Shown here piece after piece: positions 27,765-37,957 of a stretch of 64,000 bases of DNA. Each line of letters begins with the position of its first letter. Positions within the stretch are counted from its first letter, which is position 1. The notes beneath the pieces were generated by a model that worked only from the letters and a program-made list of their open reading frames with translations, did no database searches and was not told the DNA's origin. A program made the position numbers and the translations under genes. This stretch comes from Actinacidiphila acidipaludis (lineage in GTDB: Bacteria; Actinomycetota; Actinomycetes; Streptomycetales; Streptomycetaceae). The stretch covers positions 62,001-126,000 of the forward strand of contig NZ_JAINZZ010000007.1 in assembly GCF_019890725.1 (NCBI RefSeq), read 5' to 3'.

Positions 27765-27859
27765 CCGGTTTGAGCCTGAGCCTTCCGCGGGGGTCTGCGA
27801 CTCCGCCCGAGCCCGAACCCGGGCGCCGGGGAGGGGGCCTGGGGGCGGGCGGGCGGAGG

Positions 27860-28129
27860 TCAGGCGTCGGGGATGTCCTGCTTCGCCGCGGCGAGCATGT
27901 CCCCCGGGATGACGGCGAGCCGCTCGTCCGGGCCGAGCCGGACGCTCTCCGGAAGGCGCCCGGCGTAGCCGGCCGTGAGGTCCCGTCCGATCACGGCGAT
28001 GTCGCCGTTGCTCAACTCCCAGATGTCCGGGCACTTGTTGTCGTCGTCGGAGTGGCCGGGTCCGGCGGCGGACTTTCCGAGCCGGCGCGCGAAGCCGGCC
28101 GACGGATCAGGGCTCCAGGCGCGCGTCAC
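27860..28129 (-). CDS. Small conserved actinomycete protein, unknown
   Basis: An 89-residue soluble protein with a GTG start at 28129 and GGGAG about eight bases upstream. It contains CPDIWELSNGDIAVIGRDLT (about residues 33-52), LPESVRLGPDERLAVIPGDML and an end DIPDA. I recall similar short streptomycete proteins with the CPDIWEL...GDFAVIG pattern but no established function. The N-terminus WSPDPSAGFARRLG is variable-looking. No partner regulator is adjacent: the neighbour is a divergent DUF2797 gene across 195 bases. Confidence 0.7.
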   Translation of the reverse strand: MTRAWSPDPSAGFARRLGKSAAGPGHSDDDNKCPDIWELSNGDIAVIGRDLTAGYAGRLPESVRLGPDERLAVIPGDMLAAAKQDIPDA

Positions 28130-28324
28130 GACTGACTCCCGGCGGCGAGGACGTTGCGGACCGTGCCCGTCGATGCTACTCAGGGTCGCACCGGGCCCAA
28201 GGGCCCGGGACCGGCCATTGCCGTGCGGCGGGAGACGGACACGAGCGGGTGGTCGGGGTGCGCCCGGAGGGCGGCCCTCGGCGATGCGACGGGGTTGTCG
28301 GACCCCCGCAGTAGCGTGGGGGCG

Positions 28325-29278
28325 ATGAGCGGGAACGGGCAGCAGGGGCAGGCCGGGCGGAGGGAGACGGGCGCGGGGTGGCGGGCCGGGGGGATGGGGT
28401 GGCGGGACGGCGAGGCGGTCATGGAGTGGGTCACCGACGGTCGCGTGCGGCGGTCGCGGGCGAGCGGCCTGCTCCTCGGCGCCGAGCCGGCCTTCCGGGT
28501 CGGCGAGGACCGGCGCTGCCTCGGCGTGTGGCGGGCCGGGCGGCGCGTCCGGTGCGTCCAGGGCGCCGTGCTGCCGCCGCAGGCCCGGTCCGGCCAGTGC
28601 GCGGAGTGCGCCGTGCTCGACCGCTCGAACTCGATCGCCGCGGACACCCGGCCTGACGACCCGCGCACGTTCGCCGTGTACCTGGCCCACCACGGCAGTG
28701 CCGTGAAGGTCGGCATCACGGGGGCGGGACGCGGCAGCACCCGCCTTCTCGAACAGGGCGCGCTGGCCTCGCTGTTCCTGTCCTCCGGCACCCTGATGTC
28801 CGCCCGCCGCAGCGAACACGTGCTGGGCGCCGCGCTCGGTCTTCCGGACCGGGTCGCCACCGAGCGCAAACGGGACGCCCGTCGCCGGCCCGGCACCGCG
28901 GACGGCCGCGCCGCCGAACTGCGGTCGCTCGCCGCACGCGTCCGGGCCCTCTCCGACTGGCCCCCGGCCGGCCAGCAGCCCCGCGACCCGCAGGTCACCG
29001 ATCACGCGGCCGCGTACGGCCTGCCCGGCGACGGCCTGCACCCGCGCGCCGCCGTCGCACCGCTGAGCCCGGGCGCCGTCGTCGCGGGCCGGATCGCCTG
29101 CCGGATCGGCACCGACCTCTACCTGGAGGACGCGGGCGACGCCCCAGGGCTCGTCCTGCTCGACACCCGCAGGCTCACCGGCTGGTCCCTGGAGCCGTCC
29201 CCGCCCGGCGCCCGCCGCACCGCGCGACTCGACGCCCTGCCCAACCGCCCGCAGCACGACGCCGAGCCGCTCTTCTGA
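28325..29278 (+). CDS. DUF2797 domain protein (GIY-YIG-like)
   Basis: A 317-residue protein matching the DUF2797 family. The block FAVYLAHHGSAVKVGITGAG (about residues 117-136) followed by LLEQGALASLFLS resembles the GIY-YIG nuclease fold, a relationship I recall for this family. Two conserved-looking cysteine pairs (CLGVW / VRCVQG, QCAEC) precede it and may bind metal. No catalytic activity has been established that I can cite. Start ATG 28325 was chosen over upstream in-frame codons because the family region begins after it. It converges on the double alpha/beta hydrolase with only 20 bases between stops, spanned by a short hairpin. Confidence 0.8.
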   Translation: MSGNGQQGQAGRRETGAGWRAGGMGWRDGEAVMEWVTDGRVRRSRASGLLLGAEPAFRVGEDRRCLGVWRAGRRVRCVQGAVLPPQARSGQCAECAVLDRSNSIAADTRPDDPRTFAVYLAHHGSAVKVGITGAGRGSTRLLEQGALASLFLSSGTLMSARRSEHVLGAALGLPDRVATERKRDARRRPGTADGRAAELRSLAARVRALSDWPPAGQQPRDPQVTDHAAAYGLPGDGLHPRAAVAPLSPGAVVAGRIACRIGTDLYLEDAGDAPGLVLLDTRRLTGWSLEPSPPGARRTARLDALPNRPQHDAEPLF

Positions 29279-29296
29279 CCCGGGCGCGGGCCCGGG
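29279..29296. terminator. Short hairpin between convergent stops
   Basis: CCCGGGC at 29279-29285 pairs with GCCCGGG at 29290-29296. It occupies the 20-base gap between the DUF2797 gene and the hydrolase gene and could terminate both. Confidence 0.45.
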
Positions 29297-29298
29297 GC

Positions 29299-30978
29299 TC
29301 AGCGCTCTCCGGACCCGCCGTGCGGCTCCAGCCGGCGGAGCACCGAGGTCATCGCCCGCCGCAGGGCGGCCCGTGTCCCGTCGGTGTGGTCGAGCGTCTC
29401 GAACCCGTGACGGGCGTCCGGCACGTCGACGACCTCGACGTCGGCGGCGCACTCCTTCGCGGCGGTCAGGAACTCCTCGACGGTGGCGGCGATCTCGGGG
29501 AGCTCCTGCCCCACCCTGGTGAGTACGACGGGCAGGGAGCCCGCGCCGCGCAGGGCTTCCGCGGGGCGGAACCGGTCGGCGGCCAGCCCCCAGTTCGGCA
29601 GCGGTGCGAGGACGGGGTACGTCAGTGCCACGCAGCGCAGCCACTTCGGCGGCGCCGCGAGCCACTCCGCCGACAGCACGCCGCCGCCCGACAGGAACCA
29701 CAGGGCGACGCGGTCGGCGTCGACCCGCGGATGCCCGCGGACGAGGTCGACGGCCGCCGCGACGTCCTCGGCCGCCCGCTCGAATCCGGACAGGTCGTGC
29801 AGCCGGTGGTCCAGTGTCACGCCGACCGCGCCCAGCGACGCCGCGTACCGGGCGTAGCCGAGGAAGGTCGACGAGTCCCGGGGCGTCGGCCGGCCGTCCG
29901 CCGGAACGGGTCCGCCGTGCACGAACACCACGGCGGGGACGGGCTGTTCGTCCTCCGGCAGATGCAGGTCCACGCGGCCGTGCCGCTCCCGCGGGCGTTC
30001 GGCAACGTCCAGCGGGAACGTACCGGGCGGCGCGGCGGCCCCTTCCGCGCGCGGCGTCAGGCGCTGCCCGCCACCCTCGGCCGCCTCCAGCAGCACGGCG
30101 GCGAGTTCGGCGGGACGGGAGAGCATCGGCCAGTGCCCGGTGGCGAGTTCGAAGAACCGGACGCGGCGGTCGACCAGTGGCAGCACCCGCGGATCGCCCA
30201 TGCCGACCAGCAGTTCGACCAGCGCGATGCTGGTCCCGTTCGCCGTGCAGAGCACTCCGGTCGAGGGCACGCCCGCCGCCGCGCCGGTCAGCCGCAGCGG
30301 CTGGGTGAGCGTGGCCGTGGGCTGCGGGACGGCCCGGCTGGTCAGCAGGGCCAGCGCGTCCGCCGGGACGCCGTCGAGACTGCCCCACCGCTGCAGGTCA
30401 CCGGCCGCGGGCGGCGGTAGGTGGGGGCCGGTCAGCCGCTCGCGCAGCGTCTGGTCGGCGCCGAGGGCGAGGGGCGGGTCGCCGTCCTGCGGACTGCCGG
30501 TGTCCAGATGGACGATCCGGGCCACGCGGCCGGGACGGCGGTCGGCCGCACCGAGGGCCGGGTGGATGCCGTAGCCGTGCCCGACCAGGACGAGGTACTG
30601 GTCCGGGCCGGCCGCGTCCCCGTCGCCGGGCGGGGTGAGGGCGTCGACGGCCGCGAGCACGTCGGCGATGTGGGTTTCCAGGTCCACAGGGGTGGTGGCG
30701 GCTGCGTCGGCAGTCCGGGTGCTGCCTGCGACGAACGTGCTGCCCGCATCGCCATCCGCGGCTCCCGTCCCGCTGAGCTCGACCGCCCACACCCCCGCCC
30801 CCGACTCGCGAAGCCGGACGGCCAGTTCGTCCCACACCCAGGCGCCGGTGTGGATCTCCGGGACCAGCACGAACACCGTCGGGGCTGCGCTGCCCCGGGC
30901 ACCAGCCGCAGCCCCGGCCCGGTCACCAGCCGCTGTCCCGGCCCGGCCTTCTGCCGCTGCCCCTGTCGACGACGTCAT
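29299..30978 (-). CDS. Fused double alpha/beta hydrolase, first domain lacking its serine
   Basis: A 559-residue protein with two alpha/beta-hydrolase domains. Domain 1 (about residues 30-295) is like esterases of the salicylate-esterase/EstC group: VLVPEIHTGAWVWDEL, and the elbow VLVGHGYGIHP where the nucleophile of GHSxG is replaced by Gly, although the late His (ATGHWPMLSRP) remains. Domain 2 (about 325-550) is like dienelactone-hydrolase-type enzymes: VVFVHGGPVPADG, elbow WFLSGGGVLS with Ser, and His in DARHGFE. So domain 2 may be active and domain 1 not. No signal peptide after MTSSTGAAAEG. GAGGAG is seven bases before the ATG at 30978. It is driven by a MerR-type promoter and diverges from that regulator. 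Confidence 0.85.
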   Translation of the reverse strand: MTSSTGAAAEGRAGTAAGDRAGAAAGARGSAAPTVFVLVPEIHTGAWVWDELAVRLRESGAGVWAVELSGTGAADGDAGSTFVAGSTRTADAAATTPVDLETHIADVLAAVDALTPPGDGDAAGPDQYLVLVGHGYGIHPALGAADRRPGRVARIVHLDTGSPQDGDPPLALGADQTLRERLTGPHLPPPAAGDLQRWGSLDGVPADALALLTSRAVPQPTATLTQPLRLTGAAAGVPSTGVLCTANGTSIALVELLVGMGDPRVLPLVDRRVRFFELATGHWPMLSRPAELAAVLLEAAEGGGQRLTPRAEGAAAPPGTFPLDVAERPRERHGRVDLHLPEDEQPVPAVVFVHGGPVPADGRPTPRDSSTFLGYARYAASLGAVGVTLDHRLHDLSGFERAAEDVAAAVDLVRGHPRVDADRVALWFLSGGGVLSAEWLAAPPKWLRCVALTYPVLAPLPNWGLAADRFRPAEALRGAGSLPVVLTRVGQELPEIAATVEEFLTAAKECAADVEVVDVPDARHGFETLDHTDGTRAALRRAMTSVLRRLEPHGGSGER

Positions 30979-31040
30979 CAGCGTCTCCTCGCACCTCGTG
31001 GCTCCGCGGGACGGCACGTCCGCCGCCCGCGCTCGCCGGT

Positions 31041-31071
31041 ACGGTAGGAACTCCCCCTGAGGGAGGTTCAA
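31041..31071 (-). promoter_or_regulatory. MerR-type promoter/operator for the hydrolase gene
   Basis: Read on the bottom strand: -35 TTGAAC (31071-31066), a 19-base spacer and -10 TACCGT (31046-31041). The overlong 19-base spacer holding a dyad (GAAC-N2-CCC ... GGG-N2-GTTC across 31048-31069) is the hallmark of promoters activated by MerR proteins through DNA untwisting. It points at the hydrolase gene. The operator also covers the ribosome site of the merR gene itself, implying autoregulation. Confidence 0.72.
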
Positions 31072-31074
31072 GCC

Positions 31075-31995
31075 GTGACCGCTGACCGCTCGTGGAGCAT
31101 CGGGGAGCTCGCCGCGCTGGCGGGCGTCACCGTCAAGACGGTCCGTTTCTACTCGGACCTGGGACTGCTGCCGGAGGCGTCACGCAGTGCGGGCGGCCAC
31201 CGGCGGTACGGGCCCGAGGCGCTGGACCGGCTGAGGATGATCCGCTCGCTGCGCGCGCTGGACCTGCCGGTCCCCGAGGTGCGCCGGGTCCTGGACCGCG
31301 AGGACGGGCTGGACGGCGCTCTGGAGGACGCCGTGGTGCGGCAGTTGGGTGAGGTGGGGTCCCAACTGGCCGCCCTGCGGTGGCGGGAGGCCGCGCTGCA
31401 GCTGCTCACCGAGTGCACGCCGGCCCAACGGGCGGAGAGGCTGAGGCTGGTGGGCGCGGTGCCGACGCCGCCCAGCACGGCGGTGATCGCGCGGTTCTGG
31501 CGGCGGTGGCTGCCGGCGCGGCTGCCCGCCGAGGTCGTCTCGCTGGTGGTGGAACGGTCGGTGCCGCCGATCCCCGACGACCCGACGCCCGGCCAGGTGC
31601 TGGCCTTCGCCCGGCTGCACGCCATGACGCAGGGGGAGTGCCGGGACGCCGACCGCGGGCAGCCCGCGGCGCACCGGACCGACCGGGGGTTCCGGCCGGC
31701 CGTGCTGTACCACGGGCTCGACGAGGCGTACGCGCTGGCGGCGCCGCACGTGCGGGCGGGCCGGGCGCCGGAGGCCGGCGAGGCGCTGGACTGCTTCGTC
31801 GCGGCGTACGCGTTGGCGGGCGGGTCGCGGGACACGGCGGACTTCCGGCGGCGGCTCGGGCCGGTCCTCGCGTCGGACCCGCGGATCGATCGCTACTGGT
31901 CGCTGGTGGCCGAGTTGGCCGGCCCGGCCCACACGACGCCGGGCGCGGCGCACGCCTGGCTGCTCTCGGCCCTCCACGCGCCGCCCGCCGCCTGA
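31075..31995 (+). CDS. MerR-family transcriptional regulator with large effector domain
   Basis: A 306-residue protein with a MerR winged helix at residues 6-75 (SIGELAALAGVTVKTVRFYSD, GGHRRYGPEALDRLRMI) and a coiled dimerisation segment. The C-terminal 180 residues (from about 115: VIARFWRRWLPARLP ... VLYHGLDEAYALAAPHV) are longer than metal-binding MerR tails and probably bind an organic effector. There is no Cys metal site in the tail apart from scattered residues. GTG start at 31075; GGGAGG is about eight bases upstream and lies within the operator. It likely controls the divergent double hydrolase. Confidence 0.9.
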   Translation: MTADRSWSIGELAALAGVTVKTVRFYSDLGLLPEASRSAGGHRRYGPEALDRLRMIRSLRALDLPVPEVRRVLDREDGLDGALEDAVVRQLGEVGSQLAALRWREAALQLLTECTPAQRAERLRLVGAVPTPPSTAVIARFWRRWLPARLPAEVVSLVVERSVPPIPDDPTPGQVLAFARLHAMTQGECRDADRGQPAAHRTDRGFRPAVLYHGLDEAYALAAPHVRAGRAPEAGEALDCFVAAYALAGGSRDTADFRRRLGPVLASDPRIDRYWSLVAELAGPAHTTPGAAHAWLLSALHAPPAA

Positions 31996-32186
31996 CGGCC
32001 GGAGCTCCTGCGCGACGACGACCCCGGGCGGAGCGGTGAGCCATGCGGCCGGGTGTGTCTCCGGGCGGACTGGTGGGCGGCGACATGAGCGGGCCTCCCG
32101 GGGTGGGGGTCGCGCCCATCGTGCCGCAGGGTGGGCGGGCCTACCGTGCTCAGAGTCCTGCGAGGACCGGCGATGCGGAGGCTGCG

Positions 32187-33281
32187 ATGAACGTGCCGTC
32201 AGCGAGATCCCCCAAGACGAGGTTCCGGACCGCGGCCCTGGCGCTCGCCGCCGCGGCCTTCCTGCTACCGGCGACCGCCCAGGCCGCGCCCGTCCCCGCG
32301 GCACCAGCGGCGGCGACTCCTGCGGCCACCCCGACGCTGTACACCGTGCCGCCCACCGCCGGCGGGCTGAGCCGGCACACCGTCTCCGGGGTGTACGTCG
32401 CCGGCGTCTCGTCCGGCGGGTACATGGCCGGGCAGCTCCAGGTGGCCTACTCCCGTACGGTCAAGGGCACCGCGGTGTTCGGCGCTGGGCCCTACTACTG
32501 CGCGCAGAACAACGCCGCGCAGGCCCTCTACGGCTGCGGCGACGACGTGTACCCGGACCACCTCGGCACGCTGGAGGCCGACGCGTCGCTGTGGTCGTCG
32601 TACGGCTGGACCGACCCCGTTTCCAGCCTGTCCGGGCGCCCGGTGTACGTCTTCCACGGCGGCAACGACACCACGGTCAAGGCGCCGGTCAGCGACGACG
32701 GCGTGGCGTTCTACCGGCACTTCGGCGCGAACGTCACCTACGACAGCGGCTCCACCGCCGGCCACGGCTGGGTCACGCCCTACGGCACCCTGGGCTGCAC
32801 GGCGACCGCCTCGCCGTACCTCGACAACTGCGGCACCGACCCGCAGAACACGCTCCTGCGCACCCTGTTCGGCTCGGTGACCGCGCCCAACACCGGCCCG
32901 CTCACCGGAACGCTGGTCGCGTTCAGCCAGGACGACTACGCCGTGAACGGCCTGGCCGGCGGCCTGAGCATGGACTCCACCGGCTTCGCCTACGTGCCCG
33001 CCGCCTGCACGCCAGGCCAGAGCTGCCGGCTGATGGTGGCGCTGCACGGCTGCGCGCAGGACCACAGCGACGTCGGCACCGCGTTCGTCGACCGCGCCAA
33101 CCTCGACCAGTACGCGGACACCAACCATATGATCGTCCTGTATCCGCAGGCGATCCCGACCGGCGCCAACCCGTACGGCTGCTGGGACTGGTGGGGGTAC
33201 CTGGGCGCGACCAACTACCCGATCAAGGGCGGCGCCCAGATCGAGACCATCATGAACATGGTCCGGGCGCTGGGCGGCTGA
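32187..33281 (+). CDS. Secreted PHB-depolymerase-family esterase
   Basis: A 364-residue protein with a Sec-type signal (FRTAALALAAAAFLLPATAQA, shown here as its hydrophobic core and ATAQA cleavage region near residue 36). The mature part has the lipase box GVSSGGYMAG (Ser near residue 75), an Asp in FHGGNDTTV (about 157) and a His in AGHGWV (about 192), forming a triad typical of the extracellular poly(3-hydroxybutyrate) depolymerase family (esterase family, CE1-like). The ending GCWDWWGYLG is also a family block. There is no separate polymer-binding domain, so soluble oligomers or other esters may be substrates. ATG 32187 gives a correct n-region. Confidence 0.82.
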   Translation: MNVPSARSPKTRFRTAALALAAAAFLLPATAQAAPVPAAPAAATPAATPTLYTVPPTAGGLSRHTVSGVYVAGVSSGGYMAGQLQVAYSRTVKGTAVFGAGPYYCAQNNAAQALYGCGDDVYPDHLGTLEADASLWSSYGWTDPVSSLSGRPVYVFHGGNDTTVKAPVSDDGVAFYRHFGANVTYDSGSTAGHGWVTPYGTLGCTATASPYLDNCGTDPQNTLLRTLFGSVTAPNTGPLTGTLVAFSQDDYAVNGLAGGLSMDSTGFAYVPAACTPGQSCRLMVALHGCAQDHSDVGTAFVDRANLDQYADTNHMIVLYPQAIPTGANPYGCWDWWGYLGATNYPIKGGAQIETIMNMVRALGG

Positions 33282-33350
33282 CGCCGGGCAGCACCGGCAC
33301 GTCCGGCAACCCGGGCACCCCGGCCGCCGGGTGATGCGGCGGCGGTGCGG

Positions 33351-33611
33351 TCAGGCGCCCTCGCCCAGCACCAGGCTGATCAACTCCCGCTGGGCGTCGC
33401 TGAGATGGGGATCCCGGCAGTGCACCGTGCGGGAGTCGACGGTGATGTCGTAGCCGAAGCTGTCGGGGTTCACCGCCTGCGGCATCCCGGGGGCGAGGGC
33501 GGCCTCGGCCAGAGCGTGGAGGTGGCCCGCGTCCGGGCGGCCTGTGGTGTCGAGCGCGGCGTGGCGGCGGATGCCGGCCAGGCCGCCGGAGCGGACCACC
33601 TCGATGCGCAT
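33351..33611 (-). CDS. Emfourin-type inhibitor of M4 metalloprotease
   Basis: An 86-residue protein starting MRIEVVRSGGLAGIRRHAAL, with HLHALAEAAL and the C-terminal strands FGYDITVDSRTVHCRDPHLSD. This is the pattern of the small cytoplasmic inhibitor (emfourin) found downstream of protealysin-like genes. It starts seven bases after the M4 protease stop and is therefore almost certainly in the same transcript. Its expected role is to bind and block the intracellular protease until needed. Family assignment from memory of the motif and from the context; both agree. Confidence 0.8.
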   Translation of the reverse strand: MRIEVVRSGGLAGIRRHAALDTTGRPDAGHLHALAEAALAPGMPQAVNPDSFGYDITVDSRTVHCRDPHLSDAQRELISLVLGEGA

Positions 33612-33618
33612 GGGCTGC

Positions 33619-34737
33619 TCACGCCTCCTGGGTCTGCTCGCCGGGCTGCTGGCGGGGGACCGCCGATCCGGCGGCCGCCTGGACGACGCCGACCTCCTGC
33701 CAGGCCGCGGTGACCGCTCGGGACTGCTCCCCTTCACCGTAGCGCGCGATGGCCGACGCGACCGTGGCCGCCGCGAAGTCGGCGAACTGGGCGTGCGAGG
33801 AGAGCGAGCCGCCGGTCAGCGTGTCGTACCAGATCTGGCCGGCCTGCTCCCAGGCGTGGCCGCCGAGCGCGGCCGCGGCCAGGTAGAAGGCCCGGTTGGG
33901 GATGCCGGAGTTGATGTGGACGCCGCCGTTGTCCTCGGAGGTGGAGACGTAGCCGCTCATCGATCCGGGCTGCGGGTCCCTGCCGAGGTTCGGGTCGTCG
34001 TAGGCGGTGCCGGGCTCCTTCATCGAGCGCAGGGCGTGGCCGTGCACGGCGGGGGCGAGCAGCCCGGCGCCGATCAGCCAGTCGGCCTGGTCGGCGGTCT
34101 GCCCGAGGGCGTACTGCTTGATCAGGCTGCCGAAGACGTCCGAGACCGACTCGTTGAGGGCGCCGGACTGCCCGTAGTAGTCGAGGTTGGCGCTGTACTG
34201 GGTGACGCCGTGGGTCAGTTCGTGGCCGATGACGTCCAGCGGGATGGTGAAGTCCAGGAAGATCCGGCCGTCCCCGTCGCCGAACACCATCTGCTCGCCG
34301 TTCCAGAACGCGTTGTTGTAGTCCTGCAGGTAGTGGACGCTGGCCACCAGCGGTAGCCCGCGCCCGTCGATGGAGTGGCGGCCGTACGCCTTGAGGTAGG
34401 TCTCGAAGGTCGCCCCCAGGGCGTCGTACGCACGGTTGACACTGCCGTCCTTCGACGGCTTCGCGCCCTCGGCGCGGACGGTTCTCCCGGGCAGCCTGTC
34501 CTTGTGCCGGGCGTCGTGGACGGTGCGCTGCGGCTCCCCGGAGAGGCCGGTCGCCGGCCCGCCGGAGGCCGCATCCGTGGCGCCGGCGGCGCCGATCACG
34601 GTGTTCAGCCGCCGCCGGGTGCGCTCGCGTGCGTCGTGCTCCAGGGTGCGGCGCGCGGTGCCGGACAGCGCGGCGTCGTCGGAGCGGGCGAGGGCGTCGA
34701 GGACGTGCGGCGGCACGATCGTGCAGAAAACTCCCAT
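33619..34737 (-). CDS. M4 (thermolysin/protealysin-type) metalloprotease
   Basis: A 372-residue protease without a signal peptide. The short propeptide carries VPPHVLDALA (residues 8-17), like the PPxxL propeptide motif of protealysins. Zinc ligands are His172 and His176 in GHELTHG and Glu196 in ALNESVSDVFG; the catalytic Glu is 173 and the transition-state His is 274 in HINSGIPNRAF. Unlike secreted thermolysins it lacks a long pre-pro region, so an intracellular or non-classically exported enzyme is likely. The emfourin-type inhibitor gene follows after seven bases. The 300 bases upstream hold the divergent leuA leader and no other gene. Confidence 0.92.
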   Translation of the reverse strand: MGVFCTIVPPHVLDALARSDDAALSGTARRTLEHDARERTRRRLNTVIGAAGATDAASGGPATGLSGEPQRTVHDARHKDRLPGRTVRAEGAKPSKDGSVNRAYDALGATFETYLKAYGRHSIDGRGLPLVASVHYLQDYNNAFWNGEQMVFGDGDGRIFLDFTIPLDVIGHELTHGVTQYSANLDYYGQSGALNESVSDVFGSLIKQYALGQTADQADWLIGAGLLAPAVHGHALRSMKEPGTAYDDPNLGRDPQPGSMSGYVSTSEDNGGVHINSGIPNRAFYLAAAALGGHAWEQAGQIWYDTLTGGSLSSHAQFADFAAATVASAIARYGEGEQSRAVTAAWQEVGVVQAAAGSAVPRQQPGEQTQEA

Positions 34738-34905
34738 GTGCGCAATGTGGCACTTTCCCTACGTACTGTCACGAGTCGCGGTCATGATCCACGAAAAGGA
34801 GGGAATGATCACCCTTTCCCTGGACGCGTCCCTCCGTCTTGCATACTGAGAGGACACCCGCATCGGCTGTGTGATCCCGCGGCGAGCGGCTATGGTCGAC
34901 CCATC

Positions 34906-34944
34906 ATGTGTTTCGGGCTGCTTCTCCTTAGCTGCCGCGGCGAG

Positions 34945-34953
<9 letters not shown>
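34906..34953 (+). CDS. leuL: leuA leader peptide with four consecutive Leu codons
   Basis: A 15-codon reading frame, MCFGLLLLSCRGEGL followed by TAG, 84 bases upstream of leuA. Four leucine codons in a row (CTG CTT CTC CTT) include ones rarely used in this GC-rich genome, as expected for a sensor of charged leucyl-tRNA. Hairpins that exclude each other overlap its end. This is the arrangement of leucine attenuation leaders reported for actinobacterial leuA genes. Confidence 0.85.
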
Positions 34954-36801
<1,848 letters not shown>

Positions 36802-36806
36802 TCGCC

Positions 36807-36847
36807 CGGGCCTTTCGCGGGGCGCACACCGCCCCGCGAAAGGCCCG
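36807..36847 (+). terminator. Strong hairpin terminator after leuA
   Basis: A perfect 17-bp stem: CGGGCCTTTCGCGGGGC (36807-36823) with its complement at 36831-36847, loop seven bases, starting six bases after the leuA stop. Confidence 0.9.
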
Positions 36848-37056
36848 TCGTGCCCCCGCGCGCCGCGCCGGCGCGCCCCGGCGGCAGCGCGTCCGGGTAC
36901 CCGTCCGGTGAATTGCCCCCGTACGCGGTACTGACCGGGCGCCGGATGTGTGGCTAACATCACGGCAGTACGGCACCGTTGCCGGGGGCGCTTCGCGCGT
37001 GTGCGGCCGCAGCAGGGGTGCGTACCGGGACGAAGCCGGCCGGAGGGTGCAGCGAC

Positions 37057-37764
37057 ATGAAGCTGGGGCTGTGTATCTGGGGTGTGCGTACGGCATGGCG
37101 CACCGAGGACGACGGTGAGTTCTACTGCCCCGACTGCGGCGGCGACCGCGCCTACCACCGCAGATCCGGCACCCGCAGGCTGACCGTGCTCAACGTCCCG
37201 CTGCTCGCCCGCGGCCCGGCCGGCACCGTCATCGAGTGCACCGCCTGCCACCGGCAGTTCGGCGCCGAGGTGCTGCTGCGGCCCACCACCACCCGCTTCT
37301 CGGCGATGCTCAGGGACGCCGTCCACACCATCGCGCTCGCCGTGCTCACCGCCGGCGGCGCGTCCGGCCGGGCGTCCCGCGAGGCCGCGGTCGGCGCGGT
37401 GCGGGCCGCCGGGTTCAGCGACTGCACCGAGGACCAGCTCCTCGGCCTGCTCGCCGCGATCGTCGCCGACGAGGGCCGCTTCCGCCGCTCCGAGGAACTC
37501 GGCCCCGACTCCTTCGCCGAGGCCGTCGACGGCTGCGGGAGCTGGCTGTCCATCGAACTGCACGAGGCCCTGGAGCCGCTCGCCGACCACCTGCTCCCGC
37601 AGGGCCGCGAACGCGTCCTGCTCCAGGGCGCGCACATCGCCCTCGCCGACGGCCCCTACCTGCCCGCCGAACGCGAGGTGCTGGAGGCCATCGGCCGCTG
37701 CCTGTCGCTGCACACCGACGAGATCGAGCGGCTGCTGACGGCCGCCGCTGCGACCGCCTCCTGA
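37057..37764 (+). CDS. TerB-domain protein with N-terminal zinc ribbon
   Basis: A 235-residue protein. The N-terminal 65 residues have a four-Cys ribbon, FYCPDCGGDRAYHRR and IECTACHRQFG, the type found before TerB domains in actinobacteria. The rest (about residues 85-230) is helical with the acidic patch pattern of tellurite-resistance TerB: GLLAAIVADEGRFRRSEE and HIALADGPYLPAEREVLEAIG. TerB proteins bind Ca2+ and act in stress or defence networks, but this lone gene is not beside a ter operon. The ATG at 37057 has GGAGGG about 11 bases upstream. It lies between leuA and the MMPL transporter. Confidence 0.82.
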   Translation: MKLGLCIWGVRTAWRTEDDGEFYCPDCGGDRAYHRRSGTRRLTVLNVPLLARGPAGTVIECTACHRQFGAEVLLRPTTTRFSAMLRDAVHTIALAVLTAGGASGRASREAAVGAVRAAGFSDCTEDQLLGLLAAIVADEGRFRRSEELGPDSFAEAVDGCGSWLSIELHEALEPLADHLLPQGRERVLLQGAHIALADGPYLPAEREVLEAIGRCLSLHTDEIERLLTAAAATAS

Positions 37765-37957
37765 CCCGGGGCGCCCGGACGCCTCGGAGACCCGGCCGCC
37801 GCCGGTCCTGCGGCCTCCCGCTACTCCCCGGGGAGTACCGCGCCCCCGGTGAGCCGGGCGGAGTACCACGCTTCTCGGCCGTCCGCGCGACGCGAACACC
37901 CCGCATCCGCGGGGACGCTGGTGCACGTCTCACCAGCCGATCCCGAGGAGCCCTGCG

